Of a DNA stretch of 64,000 nt, positions 38,601 through 51,763 are shown one piece after another (the first letter of the stretch is position 1; each line of letters starts with the position of its first letter). The position numbers and the translations under genes are program-made. The notes beneath the pieces were generated by a model. The model was not told the origin of the DNA. It did no database searches and was given only the letters and a program-made list of their open reading frames with translations. This DNA is from Camarhynchus parvulus (Eukaryota > Chordata > Aves > Passeriformes > Thraupidae), in contig NC_044571.1 in NCBI RefSeq assembly GCF_901933205.1, positions 10,990,420-11,054,419 of the forward strand, read 5' to 3'.

Positions 38601-41600
38601 ATAGTGTATTTCCAAGATTTCAATAATTCAGCATTCATATCCTCCACAGTCTTACTCACAGAGCAGGAGTCTTCTTGCAAGTCCCTGAATGTGCTAAAAT
38701 GAAAGGGAAAATTCACAACAGACCAAGAGTGGTGTTTAATATCTTATTATTTATGTGTTCTTCCAAAAACTACAGAGAATTAGGGAGGACTGAAGCAGAT
38801 GAATGAAGATGGAATAAATAAAAGTTAACTCAGGCCAGAAAAAAAGCTGGTGAAAGGAGGAGGGTGGTTAGGGATGCTAATAAATAACTAAGTAAATTTT
38901 CCCTATCTGTCCCTAGCCCCTAATTTTTGTGTAATAACTTGAAAGGCAGTGTCTTTTATGTTGACCCTATATTTAAAAAAGGACATGAAAGCCAGCACAT
39001 ATCAGTTGTGCTTTTCTGAACTTAGAATTTCTTTATATGTGTACTATAGAATTAACACATTGGTTTTTATATAGTCATTAACCTGTCTTTAACATAGCAA
39101 AGACATAACAGCTACCATTTTAGTAAAATGTCAGTCCCATTTCAATAAAATGACTTTTGCATATTAAAATACTGCACACAAGTAGAATTAAGATGAACAT
39201 GAACCTGTGTTTTATTGTCGTGTGATATCTCTGTAGTTACCAGTGTCTAAGTCTCTTCAACAGGGCCACAATTATTCTTGTGTGATAAAAACATCACTAG
39301 AACCAATCCTTGGTCTAGAGTATAAATGCCAGTTTTTAAGTGCCCTGTAGTACAGTAAATAACTAAACAATTCAGAATGTTGTATTTGAAAGTATAAACA
39401 AACTCTTCCTACTTTTTTTTTTTTTCTGGATTCCCAGTACATTTTTTGGAGTTAGTAGCTGCAAGCAATATCCCTCTATGCTTCTTTTGCTGACTTCTGA
39501 ATTCCAAAGCATAGATAGCCCTAAGCAGGGTTTTTCAAAGTGTATTTTAGCAATACTTCATATGTTTACTGCCATGTGTGTCTAGACCTATCACACTACA
39601 TTCTGAAACTTCTGCTTTGTAAAACTTTGGGGAAATGTGAGTGTTAAGAGTTAATTTTATCAGAACTAAGAGGAAAAAAAAAAAGCCATGAAATTTAACA
39701 ATGAGAAGTAGTATTTTTCCCCTTGAACTGAATATACAGAAGTTTCCTGAAGACTATAATCCTGCTCTGAGCTGTTGGAACATGAGTTTTGGCCTCTATG
39801 GTCCAACACTTATCTATGGGGGTTTTCTTAACTTTACTTAGGCCCTTCACAAGACCCTGCTTTTACAGTGTCAGATTTGAAACTGGTACTATAAAATTGG
39901 TATTGCAAGTCATAGTTTTTTCATATGTCTGACTACTTCTTCTTTGAATTGCTTGCTTGCTATACTTTTGCAGCAAAGGAAAGAAAATTTTGAGGCATTT
40001 TCATTTGCTTTCTAAAAGGGACACTGCCTGTCTTCAGCACTGGACAGAGCAACGCAAGGTGGTTTGGTATTCAGAAGTGTTGAGTTCCCATACCCCATAT
40101 TCAGCATTAGGGCTTTTTGCCCTTGCTAGTGGCACTGGAAATACAGAATATACCCACAGTAGGAGCATAAGGTATTTTGTAATGCTATTATAATGAGTAC
40201 CATTGAAATAAGAAAGATTTGACATTTCCTCCACTGTTGCAGAAGGTATTGGAAACCTGTAACTCTGCAACAGGCAGACATTAATTAATGCTGTGTCACA
40301 GTGAGATCCCTATTGAACTGTTTATTATAAATACATTAGAGTGATGCAAAGTGCTTGGGTTAATGCAATTGCAGTCAATTATCAACAAATTAATAATGAT
40401 TAACCTACTTTTAAAATACCTTTATGATGAGATATTTCCTCTGGGTTATTAAACTGTGAGGTCAGCAGAGGAAAGATTTTAACATGCAAATTCTTTGCCA
40501 TTATGTGTTAACATGCACACTTTTCTATTGAAATAACTTCAATGTAGTAATGTTTCCATTTTAATAGGACAAATCTATTAGCTTCATTTATATTTATATG
40601 TATATTATTTATATATATAACTCATATGAGTTGACAGAATGTCTAAAAGCTGTCAAGAATATCAACTGATTTCTAGGAGAAGTAAAAGTGGAACTTGATT
40701 TGACACTCAGAGTCTTACAATATGAAGTCAAATATTAAGAAACATCTACTCAGAGAATTGACTAAAAGTTATAGAAGCAGAACTAAACCTTTCATATGCT
40801 GTTTCTGAAGTGTAATTGAGCATATAAATATGAAGGTGGATATAAATTCAGGCTCTTTCAATGAAGAGAGCTTTCTCATGAAAATACTAGATTTGAGAAT
40901 TGCCATAGCAACAGTGCTGTTTCAGAAAGGGACTAACATTATATATTTTCACTGCTATATTTCCATTTCAATACATTTTCCTTAAAATTACCCATTTTCT
41001 GGACTTTGTAATGTTAAGGGAGTGTCATATGCGTGTGCTAGCTCCAGGGTCTCTGAAGAAAAATATTTAGCTAAAAGGAATTGATGTGCAAAGTCATAAA
41101 ATGGCAACCCTAGCATTTCAGAGGCAGCGTGTATCTGAATAAAAAGTAGTGATAATATAGCAGTGAAAAAGCAATGTAAGATTTTTAGTGTAAGTAGTAC
41201 CCTATCTATCTTATTTTTAATTATTTAATAGGGTTTCTGATTTGTTAGAGACACAGAGAAATAACTTTTGGCAATTAGTAATAATTCAAAGAGGAAGAAA
41301 AAAGTTTTTTGCATTTAATAGTCTAATTTATTTAGCAATTAAGCCATAAACATTTGGCATATTTGAGGTTATTCTTTATATGATGAGCTAATTTGGGTTT
41401 TGTGCTTTATATGATGTAAATAAATGAATTTGCTTGTAATATTTGGGAAATGTGCACTTTACCTTTGTTCTCAAGAAATATATTTCAAATATATTCTCTT
41501 CAGTTTTGCCCTCAGTGATGTATTTCTTTTCATTTATTTTGCATTAGTAAAGCTTCTATTGCAAGGCTGTTCTTATGTCCACTCTGCCAGGAAGCTAAAT

Positions 41601-44600
41601 TATCTGAAGACATGGCAAAGAATATATAATTAACTAGAGCATCCTAATTGCTCTAGTTACATTTTTAAGTTTAAAAGGGGCAGCAAAACTGATCTCTTAT
41701 GATGGCCCATAGAGTGGTTCAAGTGGCTCACAAAATGACACAAAAAGAAAGACACATCTGATTTTTATCCACATTTTGTATTTACAGTCCTCTTATCTGG
41801 AATTGGTATCTCCTCCATTAAGTGTTTAATTTTTTATTTTTTTTTAAACAGGCTTTACTTTGGTGGGTTTATTCCATCCCTTCTGTAGCTGTGGATATGG
41901 AAAAAGTCTTGTCCATTTGGTACTGCTGTGGTCCCTCTGGTGCTAGAAAAAGTTATTTGCTGTTACAAAATATCCAATTTCCATAAGACATAAACAATGT
42001 CTTAACTGAAGTTAAAGAGTTGCAGAATTATAAAATAACAACTTAAGTGTTCTTTTAGAGACACCACCAATATTGAAGTAGCAAGGACAAGATAATCTGA
42101 AGAGACAGCATTAAATTCTCTTTAGCTGAAGTTTTGCTTTTTTTTGCCTTTTTTTTTTTTTTTGTAAAGTACAAAGGGAAATTCCACAATGAGAAACATT
42201 TTTATGTTTATCCTAAACAGCAACCAGAACCTCCACCTCCTTTTCTCCACTGAGAATTCTTGCTTCTCAGCCACAAAAATGGGTTCCTTTTTTTGAAATT
42301 TGTTTTCTCCACTGAGATCCAACAGACCTCAGCTGTCTGCTAGTGCAGGATATTCATTCAGCATTAGATGATCCTTTTGCTAAAGGCCATGACCTTCAGA
42401 TTCCTGGATTTCTGACTTTGTATTCAACATAAACCTGACATGCAGCATGTGCCGACTTCCTCATCCTGAGGACAAGTTAGCTGTAGTTAGGTTTGTAGTT
42501 AAAACACAACTGTCTTTTAGAGGGGTGAAAAGTCATTTCTAATCTATATAAATTGGCTGTTTCCCACAGCTGATACAATTATATTAAGGTGAGGGTCAAA
42601 ATGGAAAACATTTGTGTATTTGGTAGTGTATTTATATTTTCAATGAGTACAACTCATGACCTCTAAGGAGCACACACAATGCCTTATCAAAACCAGAAAC
42701 TGCTTAGGTATAACACCAGATTGAGCTAAATTAAATTCTGAATATTAAAAATTGTTCTTTATCCTTTTAAAGGAACATTATTCACTGACTACATGAATGC
42801 ACATGCTTGTGCACATGCTTACACTAAGAATGTAATAAAAGCAAATGAAAAGAAATTAGGGAGGAATGAAAAATCATTTTAAAATATGTTCATTCCTGCC
42901 GTGTCGCACGAGACAGTGGAAGAAAGACTATTTTGTTATTTGTTTGCAGTTCTCCTGGTTTCACTTTCCTCCTCTTCCTCTGCATAACACAGCACCATTG
43001 CAGCTGTTGTGGAGTTGCAGATATGCCTCATTAATAATAAAACAGAGCAGCAGGCTAAGAGCAGAGTTTCTGTGCCACCAGTTAGAGGATCCTGACCATA
43101 TTTGTGCTCTGGGCAGTTTTCACAGCTGGTGCCAAGTGTCAGGACTCTGATAGCCCCCGTGGCTCTGGTGGCATTCAGAAAGGGCTGACCCTTCATATTT
43201 CACTTTTTGTCCAGGAACCAAGACCTCTTACACCTGTCTGGGCTGGCCAGTTGCTGCTCTTCTGTGAGAAAATGCTGCTGTCAAGTTGTGTTTGCTCAGT
43301 TGACCCAAGGCTACCTGGGTCATTCCTACCTTTTGAGCAGCTTTAAAAGTTTTGTTTGGTTATATCTGTAAGTGATGCACCATATGCTTGGCCATCTGTT
43401 GTTTGTGTGCCTTATTTTAAGGAAATATGTAGACCACTTTGAATAAAGGAACTTCTATTAAAAGTAGCATTATGCTCATGTTTTCCAAGCACACCTTGAT
43501 AGGTAGAGCAGAGCCAAATCTTAGTCCTCTTAAAGTTGTTGTGATTACAGCAGTCTTGGTGGACAGAAAAAAGCAAAGAGTAGTAGATAGATTAGAAATC
43601 AGACTTTCATTTCAGCAACTGTCAGTTTTACTGTCTTTGTCTACAGTCAAAGCACATGTTAGACCTCTAAAAATGGCTCTAAAACACCTAAAAGATATCT
43701 TTTTTATTTTTTCACCTTTCATCAGGAAGGACACATAATGAACTATAGAATGTAATTTCCTGGCATCAGCTTGAAGCTGAATTTTGTAATTGCCAAAGAT
43801 GTTAGCTTTGGAAGAGCATTTTAGAGACCTTCCATTTAAGTATGATCTTGGAAGTTTCTGAAGATTGAATGGACAATAAGGAATCTTATTCTATAATTTA
43901 GCAAAAAAAAAAAAGTTTGGTTATCTTCTCTGCTTTCTCATGTCTCAGAATACACTGGTGAGCAAATGGGAGCAAGAGGAGAAGAAAAAAAAGCAGCTCA
44001 CATCCTACTGCAACTCTGAAAGGGTGTACATTTCATATAGTTGAGCAACAAGATTTGGCTAAACCCCAGAATTTCCAATTCAAAAAGAAAATTTTCAATT
44101 TGATATTGGGCTGAATCAGACCAGAATGAAAAGTTCTCTAAATTACCCTGCAATTAGGCATGCTTTGGAGCTTATTGATTTCTCTTCTCTCTTTCAAAGA
44201 CCTTTAGTAATCCCTAGAAACTTCACTAGGACAAGAAATCACAAATTCCAGAACTTTTAATTCCAGAAGAAACCCACCAACCAGTGGTGTCATTTGTCCC
44301 CCTTACCCTGAGGTGACCTGGAAGCAGCAGAGGCTGAGGAAGGGATGTCCTGGTGAGGCTGCAGTCCCCAGGAGAGGATTTGTGTTTGTGTGCAGCTTGC
44401 TGACAGCCAAGGCATTCATCAAAATCCCATCTTGAAACTGGCAGAACTTTGTTGAGCCTGAGGCCTCCCTAGAAAAGCATTTCTGGCAGTGTGAGTGGTA
44501 AATGACTATGAGAACTCGAGGCTGCAGGAGATTTTGTGAGCAGAACACAAACTGCTTGGTTTGCCAAGCAGGCTGCTTGGTCTTCTCTTTCATTTAAGTA

Positions 44601-45616
44601 TGACAAGTAAAACAGGCTCCACTAATCAAGTTTCTTAATCAGATAATTGTATATATTTTGGCATCTTGATTCAGTAAAAGTGATGGAATGCTGGCAGACT
44701 GATGTCAAATAAAAGAGATTTGAGCATTACATTAGTGCCACACTCACAGATTCAAGGCTAGACAGGATACACAAGAACTGGGACTTCAGAGACCCTGGAG
44801 ACATTTTTAAGAAATATCCCTTTGCCATCCATTTCCAGACAGCTGGATGCTCAGTTCTGGAGTTCATATCACTACTGGTGTTAGATTTTAGAAGGCTGTG
44901 GGTACATGCCACCTTGTAACCTGATCTTTTAGAGATTTCTTAATGTAAAGCCAGTGACTCCATATTGCAGTAAATTCCTCTTGTTCGTTGTGGGTTGAGC
45001 TGCTTTCTCAGTCTTTTTTACAATTAGTATCTAAGCTACATTTCTGCTCTTTGTTGCCTGTCTGCTTTTTATTATTGCTTATGCAATAGCTGCACTACCG
45101 TACTCCTCTACACAGAATAGGGATATTATTATTTATTATTTACTTGATTTTATTTTAGTAACAAACCCTTTCTTTTAAAGCAGGATAAAAATGGTTTTTC
45201 CCTCCTCTTTTCCTGGTTTTATGTGTTGAAAAATGCTTTAAAGTTTATCCTTAATTTTTTAACTTGAAATAATGGGAAAAAAAAAAAAAAGCATTCTAGA
45301 GTTTGCATAGCTTCTTGACTTAATTCTACTAATTTCTTCTGTAGTTCAATTTGTAAGCTTTTAAATGCAGTAAGTTGAAGTATGAAATATATGGGGTTTA
45401 GATGTATTTTTATATGTACATTAAACATTTGAGTTAAGTTTGTTTCAAAGCTTTTTCATTACATGCTGCATCATCAGAAGAAAGCTCTTAAAATGTGTAC
45501 TCTTGTGATCTGAAGTTGCCTGGCTTCCCTAAATATGCCAGCATGTGCAAGATATGCTTTGAAATTAATAATATTGAAAAACAACTCAGCAGTTGTATTT
45601 GCCTTATTTAATTCCT

Positions 45617-45683
45617 GCTGAGATGATTATGCTTCTATTAGCTGTGCAATTATATTGCACAGCTCACTTGAAGTATCTCAAGC
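45617..45683. repeat. extended imperfect hairpin with an 11-bp perfect core
   Basis: The core AGCTGTGCAAT (45640-45650) and ATTGCACAGCT (45654-45664) pair perfectly around a 3-base loop. Outward, CTTC (45632-45635) can pair with GAAG (45670-45673), and GCTGAGAT (45617-45624) with ATCTCAAGC (45675-45683) allowing one bulge. Large internal loops separate these blocks. No transposon family was recognised. It could be a short inverted-repeat element remnant or a folding RNA segment; the sequence alone does not decide. Confidence 0.7.
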
Positions 45684-46322
45684 TGTAGCTTTTTTGATTC
45701 TGACTATTTTAGCACTTCACAGAAAACTTCAAAGGTTGAACCACAGTGAATAGATCTTACCAAACTATTTATGTTTCTGACTTTGAATTACATTGGCTAA
45801 CTTCGGTCTTATTTATTTTTAATAAGCATCATGTTTAATTGTGATATTTTTGCATGTGAAAAACGTTTAGACAAATATAACACTATAGAGCTTAGGTACA
45901 TGGAAATAGCCATGTGACAATTTAAGATTTCTATGAATTTCTATATGAAACTCTGCTTTGAACCAATATTCCAAGTTTACAAGTTTTGTCTGGGTTTATT
46001 AAAAATAATTGCAGGTAGGAAAGTGAAAGCCTACAAAAGTTGATGCTTGAAGAATGAATGAACATAAGTGGAGGTTGGACCACTTTAGGGGTCTAGTTTA
46101 AAGCAGGGATAATTTGTGGAAATTCAGCTCTGAAATGTTGGTGCACCTTGTGATTGTACAACTAGATTCCATTGATTAAATGTCAAAGTACCAAACCACT
46201 TGGATATTGGTTTGGGATTTGTGTTAGTTTTAATTTAGGTAGATACTCCACATGGAGGAATAGTGGTTTGCAGGATGGTAGTCAATTTAATCTTAATCTT
46301 ATATAGTAAATTCTGTTTGTAA

Positions 46323-46379
46323 CATATAAATATTAGAATGGAACATATAAATTTGTACCATATAAATATTAGAATGGAA
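46323..46379. repeat. 21-bp word duplicated at 36-bp spacing
   Basis: The word beginning CATATAAATATTAGAATGG occurs at 46323 and again, unchanged, at 46359. It is a small local duplication in AT-rich intron. Confidence 0.8.
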
Positions 46380-48276
46380 TTCTAATCTTAATGGAATTAT
46401 ATTGCTTTTCTGAAGGGCTTTTGGTGGTGTTTGTTGGATTGGTCTTTTTTCCACCAAGTTTCTGTCTTTTTGTTCATTTTATTCAATACTGGACAAAAAT
46501 GTGAGTCCAAGCAAAAGAAATAAGTATTTAAATCTCTGAGACAAATAATTAGTATGAATTCTTTAGTAAAGATATCAAAGCACTGATAGCACAAGAACTA
46601 TAAAAAATAGTCAGAACGACTTTTAAAAAGACAGTGTATCATATTTTACTGCTCCATAACACAAACAGCTAAATTTGCAGTTTCTGAACCTTCTACAGTG
46701 AGAAAAAAATTCTATGAAGGCATTTGTTTACTCCATAATATGTATTGATGTGATCTTAGATTTAATACCCAAACAGAATCACCTTATAAATAAACTATCT
46801 GAAGGCATTTTTAATGTGTTGTCAAAAAAGTCCAGATCCAAGTTCCTATTGGATCTAACCACACAAAGCATATGCCTATTTTATTTTGTGAATTGTATGT
46901 ACTTTTGAAAACACGTGTTGGATTTCAGCTTGCATTTTGAATGCATCTGTAAATTGTGAGTGATAAATTATCAGAAGTTATGAGAAGGGGCTCTAATCAA
47001 ATAGTGCCATAGCAGTAAGGCTATTGTACATAACAGGGGATTTCTAGTTCACAGTTCACAAGCACTTTCAGAAATTCTGAGACCTTTCACACATGAACAG
47101 AGTAGGCACAGTACATTTCTATGCTGCATCAGATTTAATGTGCACATGGTTTGAGACTGCACAGCACATGAGCCGAGGTTATTCAGGATTTTTGTCTGTG
47201 CTGCCCTTGATGAAAGCACTTAGACAAGCAGACTGCACTGCATTGTATATACAGGATATCACTGCATATTTAATCTAAACAGAAGTGATTTATCCCTGCA
47301 AATTGTGGAGAAGAAAAGTGGTATGGTCACATTTACAGGCACAGATTTCACAGTGGAAGTGGAGAATAGATTGAAGAAAAAAGCTGGACTAAACCAACAT
47401 ATCGACTCCCTTTGAACAATATTTCCTTGAGACCAGCAAATTTTTGGAAACTTTAAGCTGGAAATTTTCAGTTGAATCTTGTGGGCATAAAAAAGATAAG
47501 AGGCTAATTTAAAGAAAAATATTTCAAATGGGAAGGTGGCTAAAATACAGTCAATAGCAAAATTAGCAGAAATTTCTGCTGGGGGTGACAGCTTTGGTGA
47601 GAACTTGAAGTCAACTGCATAGGTTTATTTTTTGCAGACTCAAAAGAATGCACCCATGAATTCATCCTCCCCTGTTGGCTGGGACTGAGGGACCTTTTGA
47701 TTGTTTGGGTTATGTTAAAGAGAGCTAAGTGTGTGAGTGTGCCTGGAAAACTTGAGGGTTCTTAGCCTTACAGCAGCTTTAGAGACATAAAGGGACTGCT
47801 ACCATTGGAAGGGTTCTTGGGAGCTCTGTGGTGGTTGAGAAGCTCTGCTGAACCAGCCCCAGAGATATGTGCCTGAATAGCAAAGTCCTGGGCTGGGCTT
47901 TGAAACATCACAAATATCAGAGAAGGAGTTTCCATTTGAGAATACCTGAGAGAGGCTGGACTCTAGAATGACATCCATCTGTAGGCATATAAAGGTTATC
48001 CTTTTAAAGATGAGTGGAAATCAAGGGGTGAAACTCATCAAACCCAACTCTCTCCTGCGGCTGAAACTGTAGCAGGTTATGATTTGGTGTCCATTGCATC
48101 CAGGTGCAGGAAAATTTTGCTGCTCTATGACACAGGTGGCTACGGGAATAAAAATTTGGAATGTGATATTCACACAGATGGTTTCTATATGATGGGAGTT
48201 TTTGTGGATTAGGGAGTTTGGGAGAAAAAAAGTTCTAAAAATTTGTCAGAGAATTGTCTAAGACCACACAGCAACA

Positions 48277-48330
48277 GGTTTGGAGCTAGATTATTTTCAA
48301 GGTCCCCTTGCAACCCAAACCATTAAAGCA
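48277..48330 (+). mobile_element. CR1 LINE, very short 3'-end fragment
   Basis: GTTTGGAGCTAGATTATTTT, then CAAGGTCCCCTTGCAACCC and AAACCATT, match the last 50 bases of a CR1 3' end (the family reads GGTTGGAACTAGATGATCTT, then CAAGGTCCCTTCCAACCC). The terminal ATTCTATG repeat is degraded. Nothing upstream is recognisable as CR1. Confidence 0.75.
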
Positions 48331-51297
48331 ATAAAAAAATAAAACTGGATATGAAAAAACATGGAAGGCAAAGCCCAGACTGATGTGAGTAGCTGCCAGT
48401 GTTGAGTTTTGCAAAAGTGAGGACAACTAAAATGTGACTAATAAATCTTAATAATGGTCAGGAGCATGACCAATGGTAGAGTACTGTACACATTGCAGGT
48501 AGAAGACTCAAGTAAAATGTATCAAATCATGCTTTTCCAATATGTGTCATCTCTTTAAGTGAGTCAAATTATGAATTAGCTAGAGGAAGAAAGCAAATAA
48601 AATATTTTATCATGTTTTATGTGGGAGAGTTTATTAATGAACCTTAAAGCGGTGTTCCTACTTGCTTCCAACATGCAATTTTGAAGTTGCCAGAGTATAA
48701 ATTACTGCTGGTGGTGAACTGGAACCCTAAATTAAAGAAACACTTTTCAAATCAGTTAAAACAATCACCTGATCTTAAACATTACTTAAGGAAGTAAATT
48801 TTATGCTCAGGATTAGGCCCAGGATAGTTGTCAGAACTTTATTTTAAAATAATTAAAATATGTGAAAAAGTTACATATTGTGAAAAAAATTAAAATAGGA
48901 ACATAAATAACCCAAATTAAGAAGAATGAACCAGATGAAACTCTGTCAACCAAGGCAGGAACATATCACACTGGACATTTAAAAAGTAGAAAGCTTTCTT
49001 CTCCCATCTGTACAAGGCTTTCTTAAATTTATTTCCATACACATATATTTTTAAAACTGTACTTGCTAAAAGTTAATGTTCTTGTTACTATATTTTTTTC
49101 TACCTGTCAGCTATAGTGTCAGAAACTATATGGATTTGTCTATTTTGTATAAGAAAATAAATATTCCAAATGGTCTTCAGGAAGATTGCTCAGATTAACA
49201 TTAACACTAAATGTTCTTTTGAACATTTTAATGAAGTTTAAAATAAATCTTGCATTTCCAATAAGTTGCCAAGTACTGCAGGGAAGAAAAAGTCCAAAAG
49301 CAAGTGTAAGATTAAAATTGTTGCTGAAGCTAGTACATGTTACTAATTAAAAAAGACAGTTGGTTGCCTTTTTCATTTCCCTTTTTTTAAGCTTAAGAGT
49401 CCACTCCTGCTGTGCAGAGTTAGAAGTCCATCCTCCTTCTTTTGTCATCAGTTCTTTCGCATGCACATAAAGACACAGATTTAACTGTTTGAGGTTATTG
49501 GAGAAGCACACAAAGCTACAGGGCCCCAGATGTACAAGGATGAAGTGCCTTAGAACCAATATTTTTTTTTTATATCCTTGTCATATAAAGCTAAGGCTGC
49601 TTTAGACAATGAAGTAAGCTAAGTGATTTATGTACTGACCTCCATTTATTATCTGCAATCTTACTGGGTTTTTTGGGGGGGGTTTATATGCATTTAGTAT
49701 TTTTTTATCTTGAATATAGATCTTCTCCATAGAGGACAAACCTCAAAGATTGATAACAAATGCAGTTTCTCGTAAAGCCCTTCTCTCTTCAACGATCCTG
49801 ACTAAAATATGTTGAATTAATTTTCTGTTTTCCTAATTATTTTTTTCAATTCCATTTCCAAAGAGATACGAAGACAAAGAAAAATTAGTTTCTGCTGTGT
49901 TATTTAAGTGTGTAACTGCTATTGAACAGTGGCAAACAAAGTGGTCTGAGCAAGTGTGTATAAAAAAGTAGGATTAATAGCGGTAGGCTTTTAAAAGATC
50001 AAAACTTGACAAGACAAAATTGGTTATTTGACAGTTACAGAATTGGCAATTAAAAAGAACACAGTAAGTATCCCATTTCTGAAGACAGGAACATGCACTG
50101 CTGTTTGATTAAAGCTGGCTTGTAGACTTTATACTTCATTCAGCCCTTGCCACTTCATATAGAAAGGTCCACAAAAGAAATAGCTGTCCACTGAAGTTTG
50201 AAGGGTGAAGCAAGAAGATGGAAGAAAAATTGTTTATAGTGAAGCAAGAGGTCATTAGAAGCTTAGTGGTTCTGTTGTGAAACAAAAAGTTAAATATCAG
50301 GAACAAATTACCAGACAAGGTCTTCTTTACCAAGCTGTAAATAAATTTTCTTCCTATAAAGGTGGTAATTGTTTGCTTATAGCATAGAATTATTCTGGTT
50401 GTTTTATGCTGTGATGGCACATCACAAGCTTTATCTGATTTGCTTTTTGCCTTTCTCTCTGGTGTGAATTTACTGGTATGCTGAGCTGTGGATTATGTCG
50501 TTCAAAGGAGCCCATTTGGATGTTTCAGTGTTATGCTTTATTTCTTCATTAGTTCTAAACTATCTTTCTTCTTCTTCTCCTCCATTCCTGTAGATGCAGT
50601 AGACATCCACTACAACATCTCTGTTTTCCAGCTGCCTAATCCTGGCCCAGAGACTGCACATCATCACCCATTGTGGGGGTGTGCAGCCACCTCTCCCTTA
50701 CATGACCTGAGGTGTGACAGCTCCACCTGCCCTGCCCTGCCTGTCCCTCCTGAGCAGCCTGGAGTTCTCTGCAATTTATCAGAAAAAAACTAACTAACTA
50801 AAAACCCCAACAATACCCATTACTATTTGTGCTTGCATCTTTCTGAAAGGAATTTTCCTTTTTTTGGTGAGACAGAGATAGGCAAACTTCTCTTCATGAG
50901 TAGTTTCAGGAAGGCAGGCTGGTGAAATGGAAGTGTTATTTTTCTGATGTAACATCCTCAGTGATCTTCATTTTCTGTCTTTATAAATTCCAGAAAACTT
51001 TATTAATGACTAGTGAATGCTGTGAGCCAACACGATGCTGATCTTAATCATGAAATATTTCAAGTTCAGATCTCTGTTATAAGGACATGTAACTTCAGTG
51101 ACAATTTACATATTAGTAGGAATATTAACATTTTTTAATCACAGGTGAAAGAAATCTCATTAATGAAACGAATCAGTGTCTCTTGTTGTTTATGTGGTTT
51201 GTAGAAGATGAAAAGTTGAAAAAATTAAATGTTTCTAAAGCATTCTTCAGATTTTTTTCAGAGATTATTATTAAAGAAAATCTGGATTATGTTCCCT

Positions 51298-51763
51298 CTC
51301 CTGATGCCTTGAGAAGCTACCTAGAACAGAGGCTAGACAGTGTTAAAGGAATAAAGTAGATGTTTATTAAAAGGCCTTCAAAGGGTACACCTTGGGCAGT
51401 ACAAGAGCCTGGCCATGGCTCTACCCAAGATGGACCCAAGATGGACCCAAGATGGACTCCAGGTCAGGAGTTTTCACACTTTTATAAGTTTTGGTCCATT
51501 TACATGTCGGGGTTAATTGTCCAGTTACAGCATCAGGTTATGAAGTCCCATCCTCACAGATTGCTCTCCTCAATTCTCCATTGTTTACACTTTTTGGGCC
51601 TGAAGCTATAACGGTGTCCTTGGTTCTCAGGCTGGAGAAGGATGGTTTTGTCTGACTCAACTGTGAAGAGAACTTGCTAATACCTTATGTGAAGTTCAGA
51701 GTCACTCACTAATGCAGTACAGAATCTAGAAAATATGAAAGCTACCACTTAAGGCATCACTCC
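51298..51763 (-). mobile_element. solo endogenous retrovirus LTR with target-site duplication
   Basis: A 458-bp LTR (51302-51759) has perfect 9-bp inverted ends, TGATGCCTT and AAGGCATCA, and is flanked by CTCC on both sides (51298-51301 and 51760-51763), which fits a 4-bp target-site duplication. The coding sense of the LTR is the minus strand. There, a TATAAAAG box (inverse of CTTTTATA, about 51479-51486) lies upstream of an AATAAA signal (inverse of TTTATT, 51362-51367), with a short U5 to the end. A three-copy 11-base repeat, ACCCAAGATGG, sits at about 51423-51455. The sequence resembles LTRs I know from songbird genomes. No internal retroviral sequence is present, so it is a solo LTR left by recombination, antisense to DMD. 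Confidence 0.88.

Noticed and set aside
44552..44571. 8-bp stem hairpin CTGCTTGG-TTTG-CCAAGCAG
   Set aside because: Short, with a similar GCTGCTTGG word repeated next to it; no extended pairing or family context was found.
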